From the NCBI GenBank assembly GCA_051745085.1, contig JBNJDR010000072.1, forward strand, positions 1 through 7,069: a stretch of DNA of 7,069 bases, given 5' to 3'. Within the stretch, counting starts at the first letter, position 1. Each line of letters opens with the position of its first letter. The stretch comes from Halonatronomonas sp051745085 (lineage in GTDB: Bacteria > Bacillota > Halanaerobiia > Halanaerobiales > Halarsenatibacteraceae). Shown piece by piece: positions 6,022 to 7,069 of this stretch. The notes beneath the pieces were generated by a model. It searched no databases. It saw only the letters and a list, made by a program, of their open reading frames with translations, and was not told the origin of the DNA. Made by a program: the position numbers and the translations under genes.

Positions 6022-6097
6022 TGGAGCGGACAACGGGATTTGAACCCGCGACCTTTGGCTTGGGAAGCCAACGCTCTACCAGCTGAGCTATGTCCGC
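6022..6097 (-). tRNA. tRNA-Gly (anticodon CCC)
   Basis: This is a 76-base gene including an encoded CCA. The acceptor stem GCGGACA pairs with TGTCCGC. The D arm is GCTC/GAGC, the anticodon stem TTGGC pairs with GCCAA, and the loop TTCCCAA puts CCC at positions 34-36, reading the glycine codon GGG. The T arm is GCGGG/CCCGT (one G-T pair) with loop TTCAAAT, and the discriminator base is T, as expected for bacterial tRNA-Gly. It is the first gene of the two-tRNA unit. Confidence 0.96.
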
Positions 6098-6107
6098 CTG
6101 CTTATAT

Positions 6108-6137
6108 ATTATACCATACCAAATTTAAGATAATCAA
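6108..6137 (-). promoter_or_regulatory. Promoter of the tRNA-Gly/tRNA-Thr unit
   Basis: On the minus strand TTGATT (6132-6137) and a perfect TATAAT (6108-6113) are 18 bases apart, and the -10 is preceded by TGG, an extended -10. Transcription would start near 6101, a few bases before the mature tRNA-Gly. A strong promoter placed this close to a stable RNA gene is typical. No T-run terminator is evident between the upstream acetyltransferase gene and this promoter, so some read-through is possible. Confidence 0.8.
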
Positions 6138-6186
6138 TAGCTAAAATATCTCCAGAATAATTTTATCGTTGATTCTTTAATTCAAT

Positions 6187-7026
6187 TTAAGTAAAAGCAA
6201 GTTCGGGAAACTTGAAATCTCCCGGGCTGCAGTCTAACCCACGTACAAAAAGCGGATCAGTCTTATATTCTTCCATAGTATAATCCACTTCCAGCCGATC
6301 AGGCATAAACCCAAATTCAACTCTTTGCACACCTGCAAAAGGAAGATGAGCAGCTAACTCAGAAAACGTTATAGGCTGAAGCGCAAATAGGGCAAATATC
6401 TTTAATGTAGAACCTGTCTGCCTGGCAATAAGTAATGTTTTGCATTCTGGTAACTCATAAAAACAATCTTTTAAATACCCAACATGAAGATGGAACATAT
6501 TAATATTGGCAGCATTAAGGCAGTCCAGTTTTTGAGAGAAATTCACTCGGTTATAGACGTAGTTCAAAACCTTTTTATCGTCATACTGTAGTTTATTGAA
6601 AGAACAAGAATTATCCACATTCCCAATATATACAGGCAGTTTTTCAGAAACCTGCTGAAAACCAAATTTAGGATAAAAATCAACTACGTCATCGTTGGCA
6701 GACAAATACATAGGGGAATCATCGTACTTTTTTATAATTTTTTCCATCAACATTCTGGCCAGCCCTCGGCCCCTTTCTTCCTTTCGGGTGGCCACAGCTC
6801 CAAGAGAAAGCGCTGGATATTTTTCGCCTTTAAATATTATCTGAGATTTAAAGACATTGATGTTAGAAATTATTTTACCCTCTTCTTCAACGGCGTAACT
6901 CTCATAATTCTCATCCCAGAGATTCAAGTCATACCAAAACTGAAAATCTAGAAAAATTTCTTTTAAAAGATCATTTAATTTATGTTGATATTGTTTATTA
7001 TTTTGATTATTAAATAGTATCTTCAC
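6187..7026 (-). CDS. GNAT-family N-acetyltransferase with an unassigned C-terminal half
   Basis: This encodes 279 residues. The N-terminal half is a GNAT domain that would transfer acetyl from acetyl-CoA to an amine. A beta strand ends in A-L-S-L-G-A-V-A-T at 72-80, followed by the acetyl-CoA pyrophosphate loop E-R-G-R-G-L-A-R at 84-91 (R/Q-x-x-G-x-G/A motif), and the closing L-S-A-N-D-D-V-V-D-F-Y-P-K-F-G-F at 108-123 is the usual last helix and strand. Residues ~140-279 follow no motif I recognise and could be a second, degenerate GNAT fold or a substrate domain, as in two-domain Eis-like enzymes; this is inference. The substrate is unknown. The start is GTG 7024-7026: AGGAGGT ends six bases before it and an in-frame TGA lies immediately upstream, so no earlier start is possible. 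The ATG at 7030 is in another frame and stops after six codons. The gene lies upstream of the tRNA unit on the same strand. Confidence 0.85.
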   Translation of the reverse strand: MKILFNNQNNKQYQHKLNDLLKEIFLDFQFWYDLNLWDENYESYAVEEEGKIISNINVFKSQIIFKGEKYPALSLGAVATRKEERGRGLARMLMEKIIKKYDDSPMYLSANDDVVDFYPKFGFQQVSEKLPVYIGNVDNSCSFNKLQYDDKKVLNYVYNRVNFSQKLDCLNAANINMFHLHVGYLKDCFYELPECKTLLIARQTGSTLKIFALFALQPITFSELAAHLPFAGVQRVEFGFMPDRLEVDYTMEEYKTDPLFVRGLDCSPGDFKFPELAFT

Positions 7027-7032
7027 TCATTT

Positions 7033-7039
7033 ACCTCCT
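7033..7039 (-). promoter_or_regulatory. Ribosome binding site of the GNAT gene
   Basis: AGGAGGT on the minus strand ends six bases before the GTG at 7026. It is only two bases from the out-of-frame ATG at 7030, which is too close for that ATG to be used efficiently, so it supports the GTG start. Confidence 0.8.
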
Positions 7040-7069
7040 AAATAATTAAGCTATATAATTATCTTCCTA

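Noticed and set aside
5939..6097. tRNA genes as an attachment site for an integrated element
   Set aside because: No integrase gene and no direct repeat of a tRNA 3' end was seen in the window.
7010..7030. ATG at 7030 as start of the acetyltransferase or of a six-codon upstream peptide
   Set aside because: It is out of frame with the acetyltransferase, stops after six codons, and is too close to the AGGAGGT for efficient use.

Overview
This 7.1 kb window is AT-rich, gene-dense bacterial chromosome. The strong AGGAGGTGAT-type ribosome sites, TTG and GTG starts, and tRNAs with encoded CCA point to a low-GC Firmicute. A Halanaerobiales-like or clostridial anaerobe is my best guess, but nothing here fixes the genus. 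No insertion sequence, CRISPR array, rRNA, integrase or replication origin was seen.

Layout from left to right. (1) Positions 1-2460, plus strand: the C-terminal part of an acyltransferase-3-type membrane protein, cut by the window edge, then a large protein with an N-terminal multi-pass membrane domain and a C-terminal glycerophosphodiester phosphodiesterase (GDPD) domain. Several catalytic positions of the GDPD domain are substituted. (2) Positions 2470-3300, minus strand: yjbQ (UPF0047) followed by a short, divergent RidA-family protein. They probably form a small metabolite-repair transcription unit, convergent with the GDPD gene. (3) Positions 3301-3525: a divergent intergenic region with a good plus-strand promoter and an inverted repeat that reaches into it. 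(4) Positions 3526-5768, plus strand: an MFS transporter and an MscS-family mechanosensitive channel. (5) Positions 5769-6186: a noncoding stretch with an orphan Shine-Dalgarno-like element, a rho-independent terminator, tRNA-Thr(CGU), tRNA-Gly(CCC) and their promoter. The tRNAs read on the minus strand. (6) Positions 6187-7026, minus strand: a GNAT N-acetyltransferase with a GTG start and a C-terminal half I cannot assign.

Most of the window is ordinary housekeeping and envelope or transport content, and I do not see a convincing new multi-gene system. The points most worth checking are the altered GDPD active site, the atypical RidA active site, the inverted repeat in the transporter promoter, and the orphan ribosome-site element downstream of the channel gene.
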